Assembly (NCBI GenBank): GCA_039182125.1
Contig: JBCDCH010000034.1
Span: 1 to 40,407 of the forward strand
DNA from: Planctomycetota bacterium
Lineage (GTDB): Bacteria; Planctomycetota; Phycisphaerae; Tepidisphaerales; Tepidisphaeraceae
Direction of reading: 5' to 3'
Length of the DNA stretch: 40,407 nucleotides
The notes beneath the pieces were generated by a model. It saw nothing but the letters and a program-made list of their open reading frames with translations. It was not told the DNA's origin and did not search any database. Below are positions 32,534 through 40,407 of the stretch, one piece after another (the stretch's first letter is position 1; the number at the start of each line of letters is the position of its first letter). The position numbers and the translations under genes were made by a program.

Positions 32534-32592
32534 GATGCGGGGATGGTAGGGATCGCGTGACAAGGTGCCAGCAGTGATTACCTTGCGATTCG

Positions 32593-33774
32593 ATGGCCCA
32601 CCCGACGGACCGTTTTCCGCTGAGCTGGTTTTGCCACGGGCACGAGGTGTATGGCGTCGGCACCGCCGCGTTCTCGCTCGCAGCGGAAATGCACCGACGT
32701 GGCTGGCCGGTCCAACTTCTGCACACGCACCCTGGCACGACCGCCGACCGATTCGCCGATGCGGGGATGCACACCCGGCTGCTCAAGCTTGACGCGGTCC
32801 CCGACACATACGGCGGATCGCTGCCGGCCAAGCTCTGGAAGTTCGCCCGCGGTCGCAAGGTCGATCGCAACACCGGCAATGCGTTGCGTTCGGCGATCCA
32901 GGATTTCGGCGGCAAGCACTTTCACGTGCTATGGCCGTTCCATGTTCGGGCCGCAGTCGAAGCAACCAAGCCCATCGCTACAAGGTGCTTTTGGGAGATG
33001 CCCAACTTCGTCAATGACCGCTACCCGTTCGAACTCAACAAACGGGTCTATCAACGGCTCTGTCGGGAGGGCAACGTGACGGTGCTTGCCGACAGCGCGG
33101 CGACGGGGCGGACACTCGCGGGGCGCGGCGTCGAGCCGATCACGTTCTACCACGCCTCACGGACGGATCACTTCGATCCGACGCGGGTGGAGCGTGACCG
33201 AGCCCGGCTCGGCCTGCCTGAATCGGCGGCGGTCTTCGTCATCGCGGCACGGCTCGTCGCGGACAAGGGCGGGATGCATCTGCTGCGGGCGGCGGCCGTG
33301 CACCCGACCACGCCGTCGGGCCGGCCGGTTCACGTGGCACTCGTCGGCGGGTCGAAGGACGACGCGTTCCCGAACGAACTCCGACGCGTTGCCGACGAAC
33401 TCGGCGTGGCCGATCGCCTGCATCTGCCAGGTGAGTTGACCGACGTGCGTCCCTGGTACGCGGCCGCCGATGTCTCGTGCAACTTGCGGGTGGCCCCGGA
33501 GCCGTTCGGGCTGAGCGTGATCGAGTCGATGTTGATGGGTGTGCCCGTGCTCGTGCATGCCCACGGCGGACCGGCCGAGACGGTGCGGGACGGTGGCACC
33601 GGCTGGCACATCACCGGCATGGATCAGGAAAGCGTCAACGCCGGCATGGCCCGCGTGCTTGCCGACGAATCGCGTTGGCCCGCGTTCGGTGAGTCGGCCC
33701 GGATGCGGGGGTTGACCCACTTCTCCGACGTGGCCCTCGCGGATCACTACGAACGGCTTCTTGTCTCCGGTTAA
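32593..33774 (+). CDS. Glycosyltransferase, GT4 family
   Basis: A 393-residue GT-B enzyme that moves a sugar from a nucleotide sugar to an acceptor. The N-terminal domain begins SWFCHGHEVYGVGTAAFSLA, with the glycine-rich acceptor loop. The C-terminal domain opens FVIAARLVADKGGMHLLRAA, contains RPWYAAADVSCNL, and has the EX7E motif in EPFGLSVIESM, followed by VLVHAHGGPAE. There is no signal or membrane helix. It is divergent from the PFK gene (59 bases apart). The acceptor is unknown, and it is not in a polysaccharide-biosynthesis cluster. Confidence 0.9.
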   Translation: MAHPTDRFPLSWFCHGHEVYGVGTAAFSLAAEMHRRGWPVQLLHTHPGTTADRFADAGMHTRLLKLDAVPDTYGGSLPAKLWKFARGRKVDRNTGNALRSAIQDFGGKHFHVLWPFHVRAAVEATKPIATRCFWEMPNFVNDRYPFELNKRVYQRLCREGNVTVLADSAATGRTLAGRGVEPITFYHASRTDHFDPTRVERDRARLGLPESAAVFVIAARLVADKGGMHLLRAAAVHPTTPSGRPVHVALVGGSKDDAFPNELRRVADELGVADRLHLPGELTDVRPWYAAADVSCNLRVAPEPFGLSVIESMLMGVPVLVHAHGGPAETVRDGGTGWHITGMDQESVNAGMARVLADESRWPAFGESARMRGLTHFSDVALADHYERLLVSG

Positions 33775-34050
33775 TCCGCAGCCACCGCCCAGCTTTCCAA
33801 CTCGTGCGACATCATTTCGTACCGCGTCCGATAAATGGCGCTTGCAACCGACTCCGACATCCGTGATACTTCTTGCATCGCGACAGGCGATCGCCTATTC
33901 GCGGAAAGACGGATTTCTTCCAAAGTTGGTCATATCCACAAGGGAAGGGGAGACACCCCGCGGCAGAGTTGCCGGACAACGCAGACCAAACGCCGACTCA
34001 CGTCGTGCCACTGGACTGCGTTCCCGTGCGACCCGTGGGGTGATCCTTTG
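33775..34050. other. Non-coding lead-in to the GAGG hairpin RNA
   Basis: No convincing gene. A weak sigma-70-type pair, TTGCAT (33873-33878) and TATTCG (33896-33901) with a 17-base spacer, points rightward and could start the RNA that ends at 34677. The minus- and plus-strand open frames here show no recognisable domain. Confidence 0.35.
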
Positions 34051-34677
34051 CGCGCTCACAGATTGAGCGCGACGCGATTTGGTCTCGGGGGAGACGAGGG
34101 CGAGCACGGTTGAGGGATCGGGCTCGTCGGAAACGAGGTTGGGGGAACGAGGGCCGCGGATGGCGAATGAGGGTTCGCCGGACGTGGCCGGAAACGAGGC
34201 GGTGAGGGTTGAGGAACCTGAGCCGCAGAAACAAGGGCGTTGGCCGGGTGGCGATCGGTTGAGGGACCGTGACCCAGAGGACCGGCCGACATGCCGAGCG
34301 ACACGAGGGTGTCGATCGGCGACATCGGAGCGACGCGGCGTTGAGGGACGACGCATCGCGGAAACGAGGACGGCCGTCGGTTGAGGGACCGACACCGTCG
34401 GAAACGAGGTCTGGGTTCGAGGAAACAGGCCCGGACGGAGACGAGGCCTGTTCGAGGGTTGGACAGGTCGCGAGGAAACGAGCGGGCCGACACGACGGCG
34501 TGCCGGTCAGCCAAGACAAGCCGCGACACCGAAAGGAGCGCTCGCGGAGGGTACAACCAGAGAGTTACACACCGGGGCCCAACCACAACCCCGGCCGGTG
34601 CGCCGTCACGACGGTGACGCCCGCACCACCAACTTTCCCCGCCCGGACGTCGACGGACGTCCGGGCGGGTTTTGTTT
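34051..34677 (+). ncRNA. Structured RNA with repeated TGAGGG hairpin loops and GGAAACGAGG linkers
   Basis: Five hairpins carry the same hexaloop TGAGGG on different stems: 34107-34120, 34162-34179 (GGCGAA/TTCGCC), 34256-34269, 34339-34350 and 34376-34393 (GTCGGT/ACCGAC). Others have GAGG or GGGG loops: 34082-34095 (GTCTC/GAGAC), 34207-34218 and 34299-34314 (CGACAC/GTGTCG). Between them single-stranded linkers repeat CGGAAACGAGG or close forms. I count 11 CGAGG and 7 TGAGG in about 400 bases. The region ends at a strong plus-strand terminator. It resembles the logic of CsrB/RsmZ RNAs (many GGA loops) or a sponge for anti-SD RNAs. Changing stems with constant loops argue for RNA, not protein, selection. 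Confidence 0.7.
34638..34677 (+). terminator. Strong intrinsic terminator of the GAGG hairpin RNA
   Basis: A perfect 14-pair stem CCCGCCCGGACGTC / GACGTCCGGGCGGG with loop GACG is followed by TTTTGTTT. It points rightward only. It ends 17 bases before the ATG of the acetyltransferase, so it could also be a leader attenuator for that gene. Confidence 0.93.
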
Positions 34678-34694
34678 GCGCGTAACGTGCGGCC

Positions 34695-35159
34695 ATGCCT
34701 GTCCGCACCGCGACCGTCGACGATGTCCCACACATGGCCCGCCTCGCCGGCGAAAAGCGTCGTGCGTATGAAGCGTACTCACCCGTCTTCTGGCGTGTCG
34801 CGCCCGACGACATCGCCATTCACGCCCGGCATCTGGAGAAGGTTCTCGGTGACGCCGACCGCATTTGCCTGATCGACGATGCGCTGCGTGGCTTTGTCAT
34901 AGGCAGCGTCGTCGATCCGCCGCCGGTTTATGCACCGGGGGGTAAGGCGTTGATGGTCGACGACTTCGTGGTGGCCAACCCGGCGTGGTGGGAGACCGTG
35001 GGCAAAGCCCTGCGTAACGAACTCCATCGACGTGCCGCCGAGCGCGGCGTCGCGGTGTCCATCACCGTCTGCGGCCACCAGGACGAACCCAAACGCACGG
35101 CCCTCCGAAACGCCGGGGCGACCGTCGCGTCCGAGTGGTACGTTCAGCCGCTCGGCTGA
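34695..35159 (+). CDS. GNAT-family N-acetyltransferase
   Basis: A 154-residue acetyl-CoA-dependent acyltransferase. It starts VRTATVDDVPHMARLAGEK. The beta strands include RICLIDDALRGFVIGSVVD and LMVDDFVVANPAWW, and the CoA-binding helix follows as VGKALRNELHRRAAERG, a loose form of the usual Q-x-x-G-x-G/A. GHQDEPKRTALRNAGATV closes the fold. It begins just behind the terminator of the structured RNA, and its 3' end overlaps the convergent acetyltransferase by 16 bases. Substrate unknown. Confidence 0.8.
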   Translation: MPVRTATVDDVPHMARLAGEKRRAYEAYSPVFWRVAPDDIAIHARHLEKVLGDADRICLIDDALRGFVIGSVVDPPPVYAPGGKALMVDDFVVANPAWWETVGKALRNELHRRAAERGVAVSITVCGHQDEPKRTALRNAGATVASEWYVQPLG

Positions 35160-35698
35160 TCCGTGAACACGACGCCGACCGTCTGGAACCACGGCGGGTC
35201 GTTGATCGGGTTGCGATCGATCGTCATGCCGAGCTTGCGCATCACGGCCATGGACGCCACGTTATCGTGCTCGGTCGTGGCAACGACGCGGGCGGCGTGG
35301 AGTTGGCCGAAGACGAACCGCAACGCGGCGGCGGCCGCTTCGGTCGCGTAGCCACGCCGGCGGTGTTCGGGGTGGGTCGCCCAGAACAGCCCGAGCTCGG
35401 GCGTGTGATTGGCCGACGGGTCACCGCCTAGCGTCGGCAGCCGGCCGAAAGGGGCCAAGCTCGGCACCAGCCCGATGCTGCCCACGAGCCGCGCGCCGCA
35501 CACCACCGCGTAGTCGCCGAACGGCGGCTGGTGCAGGGCTTCGAGCGCGACGTAGTTCCGCACCGTCCAGTCCAGCCAGCGCTCCCGTTCCTTCAACGGC
35601 TCATCGCCGAAACAGCCGTCGAGCAATTCCGCCACGCCGGCGAGGTCGTCGGGCGTGAAGCGCCGGATCGTAAGGCGTTCGGTGGTCAGGCCGTGCAT
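35144..35698 (-). CDS. GNAT acetyltransferase, RimJ/RimL type
   Basis: A 184-residue GNAT protein with the start TERLTIRRFTPDD common to ribosomal-protein and related acetyltransferases. The acetyl-CoA loop is HRRRGYATEAAAAAL, and NVASMAVMRKLGM is the conserved C-terminal block. GLFWATHPEHR precedes the loop. Substrate could be a protein N-terminus or a small molecule. Its last 16 bases overlap the end of the convergent GNAT gene. Confidence 0.88.
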   Translation of the reverse strand: MHGLTTERLTIRRFTPDDLAGVAELLDGCFGDEPLKERERWLDWTVRNYVALEALHQPPFGDYAVVCGARLVGSIGLVPSLAPFGRLPTLGGDPSANHTPELGLFWATHPEHRRRGYATEAAAAALRFVFGQLHAARVVATTEHDNVASMAVMRKLGMTIDRNPINDPPWFQTVGVVFTDQPSG

Positions 35699-35707
35699 CG
35701 CGGGAGT

Positions 35708-36433
35708 CTAACGACCCGCCGTCGCGGGGGCCGTGGCCGTTTGCTTCCGCAGCGACCGCTGGAACGCCAGCCAGCAAAGCCCGAACACGCCGGCCAGTCC
35801 GACCGCCGCCGCGATCGCGGGGAAGGGGTTCTCCAAACTGCTCTTGCTCCCCGCATACGTCGCGATCAGGACGTACGGCAACGTGCTCCCGATCCACGCC
35901 GTCAGGAAACGACCCAGCGGCATCCGCGTCACCCCCGCCAAACACGCCGTCACCTCCGGCATCATCGGCAACGCGCGCGACAGCAGGATCATCACCACGC
36001 CGTGTTTGGCGAAGGTGTCACGCATGTCCTGCCGTTCGGCCTCGTCGCGGATGATGAACCGTACCAGCCGATCGCCGAACGCCCGGCACAATCCGTAGCC
36101 CCCCAGCCCCGCCGAGAGCAGCCCGAGAAACCCCGAGATCGCCGCCGCCTCGAAGCCCATCAGGCTCCCCGCGATGAGCATGATCGTCAACGTCGGCACC
36201 GCGACGAACAGGTCCGCGAACATCAGCCCGATCACCACCAACCCCGCCCAGACCGGCGACGCGTTTCGCGCCGCCTCCAGCCACCCCTCGATCCGCTCGT
36301 TCGCCAGCACCCCGGTGAGCCGCAGGAGCAGCAGCATCCCGCCGAAGAACATCGCAAGCGGAATCATCACCTTGAGCAGCGCACGCATCGCCCAGCAGCG
36401 TAGGTCCGGCGATGGCGAGCGTTTCAGCGGCAC
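35708..36433 (-). CDS. TVP38/TMEM64 (DedA-like, VTT-domain) membrane protein
   Basis: A 241-residue inner-membrane protein. The VTT core includes FVAVPTLTIMLIAGSLMGF, then GLLSAGLGGYGLCRAFGDRL, then VVMILLSRALPMMPEV followed by TRMPLGRFLTAWIGSTLPYV. Five to six membrane helices are present. Members of this superfamily include lipid scramblases and flippases, but the function here is unknown. An ATG at 36388 (MRALLKVMIPLAMFFGG) is at least as likely as that at 36433, since it begins directly at the first helix. Confidence 0.87.
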   Translation of the reverse strand: MPLKRSPSPDLRCWAMRALLKVMIPLAMFFGGMLLLLRLTGVLANERIEGWLEAARNASPVWAGLVVIGLMFADLFVAVPTLTIMLIAGSLMGFEAAAISGFLGLLSAGLGGYGLCRAFGDRLVRFIIRDEAERQDMRDTFAKHGVVMILLSRALPMMPEVTACLAGVTRMPLGRFLTAWIGSTLPYVLIATYAGSKSSLENPFPAIAAAVGLAGVFGLCWLAFQRSLRKQTATAPATAGR

Positions 36434-36479
36434 AGCGCCGTTGATACGTGCTGCTGCAAATGTCTCGCGAGCATGTTTT

Positions 36480-36488
36480 TGTTACAAT
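36480..36488 (+). promoter_or_regulatory. Extended -10 promoter for the TPR-protein gene
   Basis: TGTTACAAT is an extended -10 (TGn followed by TACAAT). A start near 36495 leaves a leader of about 23 bases with GGAG (36508-36511) six bases before the GTG start. No clear -35 is present, which is normal for extended -10 promoters. Confidence 0.45.
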
Positions 36489-36517
36489 CGTTCCCGGCAC
36501 TTCAACCGGAGCAACCT

Positions 36518-38185
36518 GTGCGACTTTCGACTCTTATCCTGTTCAGCTTGGCATTGTCCACCCTTGCCTGTACAGCGCCTGCCGCAGATCGAACCGTGAG
36601 GCCGACCGAAATCCCGGGCCAAATGTATCCCGGCTTCGACGGCTACGTCCGCATCGTCACGACCGATGACCCCGTCGCCCAAGCGTGGTTCGATCAGGGC
36701 ATTCAGCTGCTCTACGGCTTCAACCATGACGAGGCAATCCGCTCTTTCCAACAGGCTGCGGCGCTCGATCCCGACTGTGCAATGGCCCACTGGGGCGAGG
36801 CTTATGCTCGCGGGCTGCACATCAACAACCCCGTGATGGGCCGCGAACAATCGGAACTTGCGCACGTTGCGGCCAAGCGTGCTGTCGCTGCACTTGATGA
36901 CGAAACGCCCGTCGAACACGCATTGGTTCACGCTGTCGCCCAGCGCTACGTACTGCCGGTTCCCGACGATCGCACACATCTTGATGAGGCTTACGCCGCG
37001 GCGATGCAGCTTGTCTGGGAAGCCCATCCCGATGACCCGGACGTAGGACCGTTGTACGCCGAGTCGATGATGAATCTCCAGCCGTGGGACCTTTGGACGC
37101 CCGATGGTGAGCCCAAGGGCAGGACCGAAGAGATCCTGGCGGTGTTGGAGCAGTCGATGACGAACGTGCCGGACCATCCAGGGGCGAACCACTTTTACAT
37201 CCATGCGATCGAAGCGTCGCCATGGCCGGAGAAGGGCACTACGGCAGCCGAGCGATTGGTCGATCTGGTGCCGGGATCGGGGCATCTCGTGCACATGCCG
37301 GCGCACATCTTCATCCGTACGGGGCGTTACGCCGACGCTGCCGATGCCAATGTTCGCGCCCTCGCTGCCGATGATCGCTACCTCGACCTGGCACCTCAGC
37401 CAACTTTCTACTGGGTGTACTACATGCACAACGCCCACTTTCTGGCGTATGCGGCGATGATGGAAGGGCGTTATGAAACAGCACTCGTCGCGGCTCGCAA
37501 GATTAAACGCGACGTACCGATTGAGTTTGTTGAGGCGCTGCCGGAGGTCGCCGACGGGCTTACACCCGTCGCGTATCACGTTTTGCTTCGCTTCGGGAAA
37601 TGGGAGCAGGTACTCGCTGAGCCAGAGCCGCAGGACTGGCGGTGGTCGAGTCGAGCGACACGGCATTACGCACGGGCCGTCGCGCTGGCGAACCTTGGTC
37701 GACTCGACGAAGCCCACGCCGAACTTGCCGCACTCGATTCGGTTGCCGAGATGTTCGACGATTCGTGGTACGTCGGTGTGAACCAAGCGGCTGACGTTTT
37801 TGCAACCGCTCGCAAAACCGCCGAAGGCGAGATGGCCTACCACGCGGGTGATCCCGATCGCGCATTCGCACTGCTCGACGAAGCAGTGGCGATGGAGGAG
37901 GCGTTGGCATATGACGAGCCGCCGGGCTGGATGCAACCGGTGCGGCACGCGCTGGGCGCGTTGCTCCTGGCCGAAGGCAAGGCCGAGCGTGCCGAGGCGG
38001 TCTATCGAGCGGACCTGAAGCGTCATCCGAACAATGGCTGGTCGCTTCGCGGTTTGCACGATGCGCTAGCGATGCAGGGGCGTGGCGAAGATGCCGACGC
38101 GATCAAGCCAAAGCTGGCCGCCGCCTTTGTTCGGGCCGACGTCGAGCCGATTGCAAGCTGCTACTGCCATCCGGATGCCGATTGA
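36518..38185 (+). CDS. Secreted or lipid-anchored TPR protein
   Basis: A 555-residue tetratricopeptide-repeat protein. The GTG at 36518 is preferred: GGAG sits six bases upstream, and translation starts right at a signal sequence (RLSTLILFSLALSTLAC, an imperfect lipobox). A TPR unit is clear near residues 60-95 (WFDQGIQLLYGFNHDEAIRS, then FQQAAALDPDCAMAHWGEA). More helical pairs follow through residue 540, for example RTGRYADAADANVRALAAD and GRLDEAHAELAALDSVAEM. HMPAHIFIRTGRY and HYARAVALANLG are typical of a family of about 550 residues found in many bacteria with no defined role. The protein ends CYCHPDAD with two cysteines. It precedes the kinase gene by 59 bases. Confidence 0.8.
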   Translation: MRLSTLILFSLALSTLACTAPAADRTVRPTEIPGQMYPGFDGYVRIVTTDDPVAQAWFDQGIQLLYGFNHDEAIRSFQQAAALDPDCAMAHWGEAYARGLHINNPVMGREQSELAHVAAKRAVAALDDETPVEHALVHAVAQRYVLPVPDDRTHLDEAYAAAMQLVWEAHPDDPDVGPLYAESMMNLQPWDLWTPDGEPKGRTEEILAVLEQSMTNVPDHPGANHFYIHAIEASPWPEKGTTAAERLVDLVPGSGHLVHMPAHIFIRTGRYADAADANVRALAADDRYLDLAPQPTFYWVYYMHNAHFLAYAAMMEGRYETALVAARKIKRDVPIEFVEALPEVADGLTPVAYHVLLRFGKWEQVLAEPEPQDWRWSSRATRHYARAVALANLGRLDEAHAELAALDSVAEMFDDSWYVGVNQAADVFATARKTAEGEMAYHAGDPDRAFALLDEAVAMEEALAYDEPPGWMQPVRHALGALLLAEGKAERAEAVYRADLKRHPNNGWSLRGLHDALAMQGRGEDADAIKPKLAAAFVRADVEPIASCYCHPDAD

Positions 38186-38244
38186 GTTCGCGCGGTTGTG
38201 CGGAGCTTCTGCATCGTGTAGCTCAACCTAGTGTTACTTGGTCA

Positions 38245-38802
38245 ATGAGCGTATTACCCAAGTGCATCATCGTTACGGGTCGGCCGGGGTCGGGGAAGAC
38301 GACGCTCGCGCGGCGTCTGGCCGAGGCCGCGTACCTGCCGCTGATCAGCCGGGATGCGATCAAGGAAGGCTTCGTTCACACGCACGGCGTTCGGCACGAT
38401 CAGTTGCCCGGCGATCCGCAGGCCCGCGTGTTCGAGGCGTTCTTCGGCCTGGCCGTCGCGCAGTTGCGTGAGCAAGTCACGACGGTGCTTGAGGCGGCGT
38501 TTCAGCACAAGGTTTGGGCGGGTCAGTTGCCGAAGTTGCAGGCGGTCGCGGAGGTGCGGGTGATCGTGTGCGACGTGCCGGCCGACGTTGCCGCACGGCG
38601 CCATTTGCAACGCGGGCTTGATGATCCGCGCCGGGAGTATTTTCACGGCGACGCACGGGTCGCGGAGTACCGCGCCACCGGAAAGATGGGTCCGCCCGCA
38701 CCGTACGAAACGCCGGAGCTCGGCGTGCCGACGTTGCATGTCGACACGACCGATGACTACGCACCGTCGCTCGATGACATCCTCGAGTTTGCAACGAACT
38801 AA
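38245..38802 (+). CDS. P-loop kinase-like ATPase
   Basis: A 185-residue protein with the Walker A motif GRPGSGKTT at residues 11-19. ISRDAIKEGFVHTHG, a lid-like region AARRHLQRGLDDPRREYFHGD and a C-terminal DTTDDYAPSLDDIL follow. This pattern is common in small phosphotransferases of the zeta-toxin / chloramphenicol-phosphotransferase-like group (AAA_33). The ATG at 38245 begins directly before the first strand; an upstream frame adds an unrelated tail. No antitoxin gene is present, so a toxin role is not supported. The stop is followed at once by a palindromic repeat. Confidence 0.75.
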   Translation: MSVLPKCIIVTGRPGSGKTTLARRLAEAAYLPLISRDAIKEGFVHTHGVRHDQLPGDPQARVFEAFFGLAVAQLREQVTTVLEAAFQHKVWAGQLPKLQAVAEVRVIVCDVPADVAARRHLQRGLDDPRREYFHGDARVAEYRATGKMGPPAPYETPELGVPTLHVDTTDDYAPSLDDILEFATN

Positions 38803-38803
38803 T

Positions 38804-38871
38804 AGCCGCGTTGCTCCGCAACGCCGGGCGCCCGCACTTGCGAAACACCAGCGTTGCGAAGCAACGCGGCT
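38804..38871. repeat. 21-bp inverted repeat (REP-like or bidirectional terminator)
   Basis: Arms at 38804-38824 and 38851-38871 match as inverted copies with one mismatch, and each arm is itself a hairpin (GTTGC/GCAAC). The 26-base centre is GC-rich. It fills the gap between the kinase and the convergent pullulanase. It lacks a T tract, so a REP-type repeat is at least as likely as a terminator. Confidence 0.7.
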
Positions 38872-38892
38872 CACTGACCTGTCCAAGCGGCG

Positions 38893-40407
38893 TTACTGCC
38901 AGAGCACGACCATCGAGTAGGGCGGCAGGGTGACCCAGCCTTCGACTTCGCGGAGCGGCTCGGTGCCGGCGGTGTCGGCGTTGACGACTTGGGTCCACTT
39001 GCCCGGCGGGAGTTCGACGCCGTGCTCGGTCGGGTCGCCGGTGTAGGCGACGACGATCGTGCCCCACGGGTCACCGACGGCGGCACCGTTCAGGGCGAAC
39101 GCGACGGCCGGGCCTTGGGCGATCACGCGCAGGTTGCGGCGGACCTGCGTCGCGTCGTGCATGCGGAAGGCCGGGTGGGCCTTGCGGATCTCGATCAGGC
39201 CGGCGACGTAGTCGAACACGTCGCGGTACTCGCCCTTGCGGGCCCAGTCGAACTTGTTGACCGCGTCGCCCTTGTTGTAGGAGTTGTGCTCGCCGTACTT
39301 GGTGCGGGCGAAGTCGCTGCCGCCGTGGAGGAACGGCATGCCCTGGCTGGTCAGCACCACGCCCAGCGCGAGCTTTTGCATCGAGCGGTGTGTTGCTTCG
39401 TCCGCGTCCGGGGCGGTCTTGATGATCTTGTCCCAGAGCGTGAGGTTGTCGTGGGCACTGGCGTAGGCGACGGACTCGATCGGGTGGTCGGCGAAGTCGT
39501 CGATCGCACCGCGGACGCCGGCGAGGATCGCGCCGCGGTCGCCGCCGGGGCCGGTGGCGAAGCCGATAGCGGTGCCGTCGAGGTCGCCGCGGATGGCGTT
39601 GCGGAGGTGGTCGTTGAACACGGCCATCTCGCTGCCACGCTGCGCACCCTTGCCGTAGTAGATCGGCCCGCCGCCGGTCCACGGCTCGCCGTAGATCGTC
39701 AGGTCCTCACGCACCGACTCGAGTGCGGCGAGGATGGCCGAGACAGTCTCGGGCTGGTGCGTGCCGAGCAGGTCGAAGCGGTAGCCGTCGATTCGGTACT
39801 CGTTGGTCCAGTAGACGAGTGAGTCGACGATGTACTTGCGGACCATCGCGCGCTCGTCGGCGATGGAGTTACCGGTGCCGGCGTCGTTGCGGTACTCGCC
39901 GTCGTCGGTGGTGCGGAAGTAGTACTTGGGCACCGCCGCGTCGAAGGCACGCTGTCCGACGGGCGTGGAGGTGTGGTTGTAAACCACGTCCATTATCACG
40001 CGAATGTCGTTGGCGTGGAGCGTGTGGATCGTCTGCTTGAGTTCGGTGATCGGCGCGATGGGGTCGGTCTGGTTCGTCGCGTAGTCGGCCTCGGCGACGT
40101 TGAACAGCGCGGTCCAGTAGCCCCAGTTGTAGTCGGAGCGCTCGTTGGTGAAGTCCTGAATCGGCAGCAGGTGCACCGCCGTGACGCCAAGCTCCTTGAG
40201 GTGCGAAAGGCCCGTCATTACAGGCGATTCGTTCTCGTGGATCAGGCCAAGGTAGGTGCCGCGGATGTCTTCGGGCGCGCTCTCGTCAGCGACGGAATAG
40301 TCGCGGACGTGGATCTCGTAGACGATCTCGTCGGTCTTCGGATCAACAACCGGCGTCGCGATGCTGCCCCAGCCGTCGGGGTCGGTGCGGTCCAGGTCGA
40401 TGACGAC
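38893..40407 (-). CDS. pulA: Type I pullulanase / GH13 debranching enzyme, N-terminus beyond the window
   Basis: 504 codons are visible, open to the window edge; the missing part should hold the N-terminal beta and CBM48 domains. The visible start has VYEIHVRDYSV. YNWGYW is the pullulanase block (usually YNWGYNP), and VIMDVVYNHT is GH13 region I. YRIDGYRFDLLGT carries the nucleophile Asp and IYGEPW the acid/base Glu. YASAHDNLTLWD holds the final catalytic Asp. A beta-sandwich domain ends the protein (LPPYSMVVLW). It cleaves alpha-1,6 branches of glycogen, pullulan or limit dextrins. Whether it is secreted cannot be told. Confidence 0.92.
   Translation of the reverse strand, partial: VVIDLDRTDPDGWGSIATPVVDPKTDEIVYEIHVRDYSVADESAPEDIRGTYLGLIHENESPVMTGLSHLKELGVTAVHLLPIQDFTNERSDYNWGYWTALFNVAEADYATNQTDPIAPITELKQTIHTLHANDIRVIMDVVYNHTSTPVGQRAFDAAVPKYYFRTTDDGEYRNDAGTGNSIADERAMVRKYIVDSLVYWTNEYRIDGYRFDLLGTHQPETVSAILAALESVREDLTIYGEPWTGGGPIYYGKGAQRGSEMAVFNDHLRNAIRGDLDGTAIGFATGPGGDRGAILAGVRGAIDDFADHPIESVAYASAHDNLTLWDKIIKTAPDADEATHRSMQKLALGVVLTSQGMPFLHGGSDFARTKYGEHNSYNKGDAVNKFDWARKGEYRDVFDYVAGLIEIRKAHPAFRMHDATQVRRNLRVIAQGPAVAFALNGAAVGDPWGTIVVAYTGDPTEHGVELPPGKWTQVVNADTAGTEPLREVEGWVTLPPYSMVVLWQ

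Noticed and set aside
34051-34560. CRISPR-like or simple tandem repeat
   Set aside because: Units do not share a constant repeat length; only loops and linkers recur.
33895-34733. Long minus-strand open frames (up to 225 codons) over the GAGG hairpin RNA, with repeated SLNR and PRFR peptides
   Set aside because: Three overlapping frames are open because stops are rare in this GC-rich repeat. Constant loops on changing stems and a plus-strand terminator point to RNA.
38245-38802. Zeta-type toxin
   Set aside because: The Walker motif and size fit many small kinases, and no antitoxin gene is adjacent.

Overview
The window looks like a chromosomal piece of a GC-rich, heterotrophic, probably marine planctomycete. 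Class Phycisphaerae is my best guess. The reasons are a formylglycine-type sulfatase next to secreted glycan-degrading enzymes, many secreted proteins and lipoproteins of unknown function, a PPi-type phosphofructokinase, paired ketosynthases, and tRNA genes without encoded CCA. No plasmid, phage or insertion-sequence gene was recognised, and no CRISPR array.

Layout. (1) 1-10804 is a polysaccharide-use locus. A leftward run holds two tandem 698-residue secreted paralogues, a sulfatase and a GPH-type sugar symporter. A rightward pair holds a carbohydrate acetylesterase and a clan GH-A glycosidase. A palindrome lies in the divergent promoter region. (2) 10805-13423 is a leftward pair of beta-ketoacyl synthases; one has lost a catalytic His. 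(3) 13608-16761 is a sulfur/methionine-type cluster: a SAM-I riboswitch with a terminator/antiterminator platform controls a threonine-synthase-like PLP enzyme, a secreted protein and a MoaD/ThiS-like sulfur carrier, and a convergent gene encodes a lone NIL domain. (4) 16896-19930 holds a stand-alone receiver protein, tRNA-Ser(UGA) and a large GH-A glycosidase. (5) 20386-21388 is a regulatory-RNA locus: a sigma-54-like promoter, a 10-codon upstream ORF, a 73-residue membrane protein, five hairpins displaying the 16S anti-Shine-Dalgarno sequence, a terminator, and tRNA-Ala(UGC). (6) 21468-29679 is an RND efflux system (pump, adaptor and outer-membrane factor), with a K+-channel-like protein and an interrupted lipoprotein hydrolase translationally coupled behind the pump, then two small membrane proteins. 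(7) 29924-33774 holds scpB, a GT-B-like protein, PPi-type PFK and a GT4 glycosyltransferase. (8) 33775-34694 has no convincing gene but contains a second structured RNA: hairpins with TGAGGG loops joined by linkers carrying CGAGG, closed by a strong intrinsic terminator. (9) 34695-40407 holds two GNAT acetyltransferases, a TVP38/DedA-like protein, a TPR protein, a P-loop kinase and a type I pullulanase cut by the window edge.

The most unusual content is RNA. The five-hairpin array repeats ACCUCCU, the 3' tail of 16S rRNA, in conserved hairpins whose stems differ but stay paired. The second array displays the matching GAGG motifs. Odd units of array 1 end their loops in CCUCA, complementary to the UGAGG loops of array 2; even units end in CCUCG, complementary to the CGAGG linkers. 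This suggests, but does not prove, an anti-SD small-RNA family with its own sponge. The second notable system is the SAM-controlled pairing of a ThrC-like enzyme with a sulfur carrier, which suggests a carrier-dependent route from O-phosphohomoserine to homocysteine.

All calls come from reading the sequence by eye. No database search, folding calculation or alignment was run.
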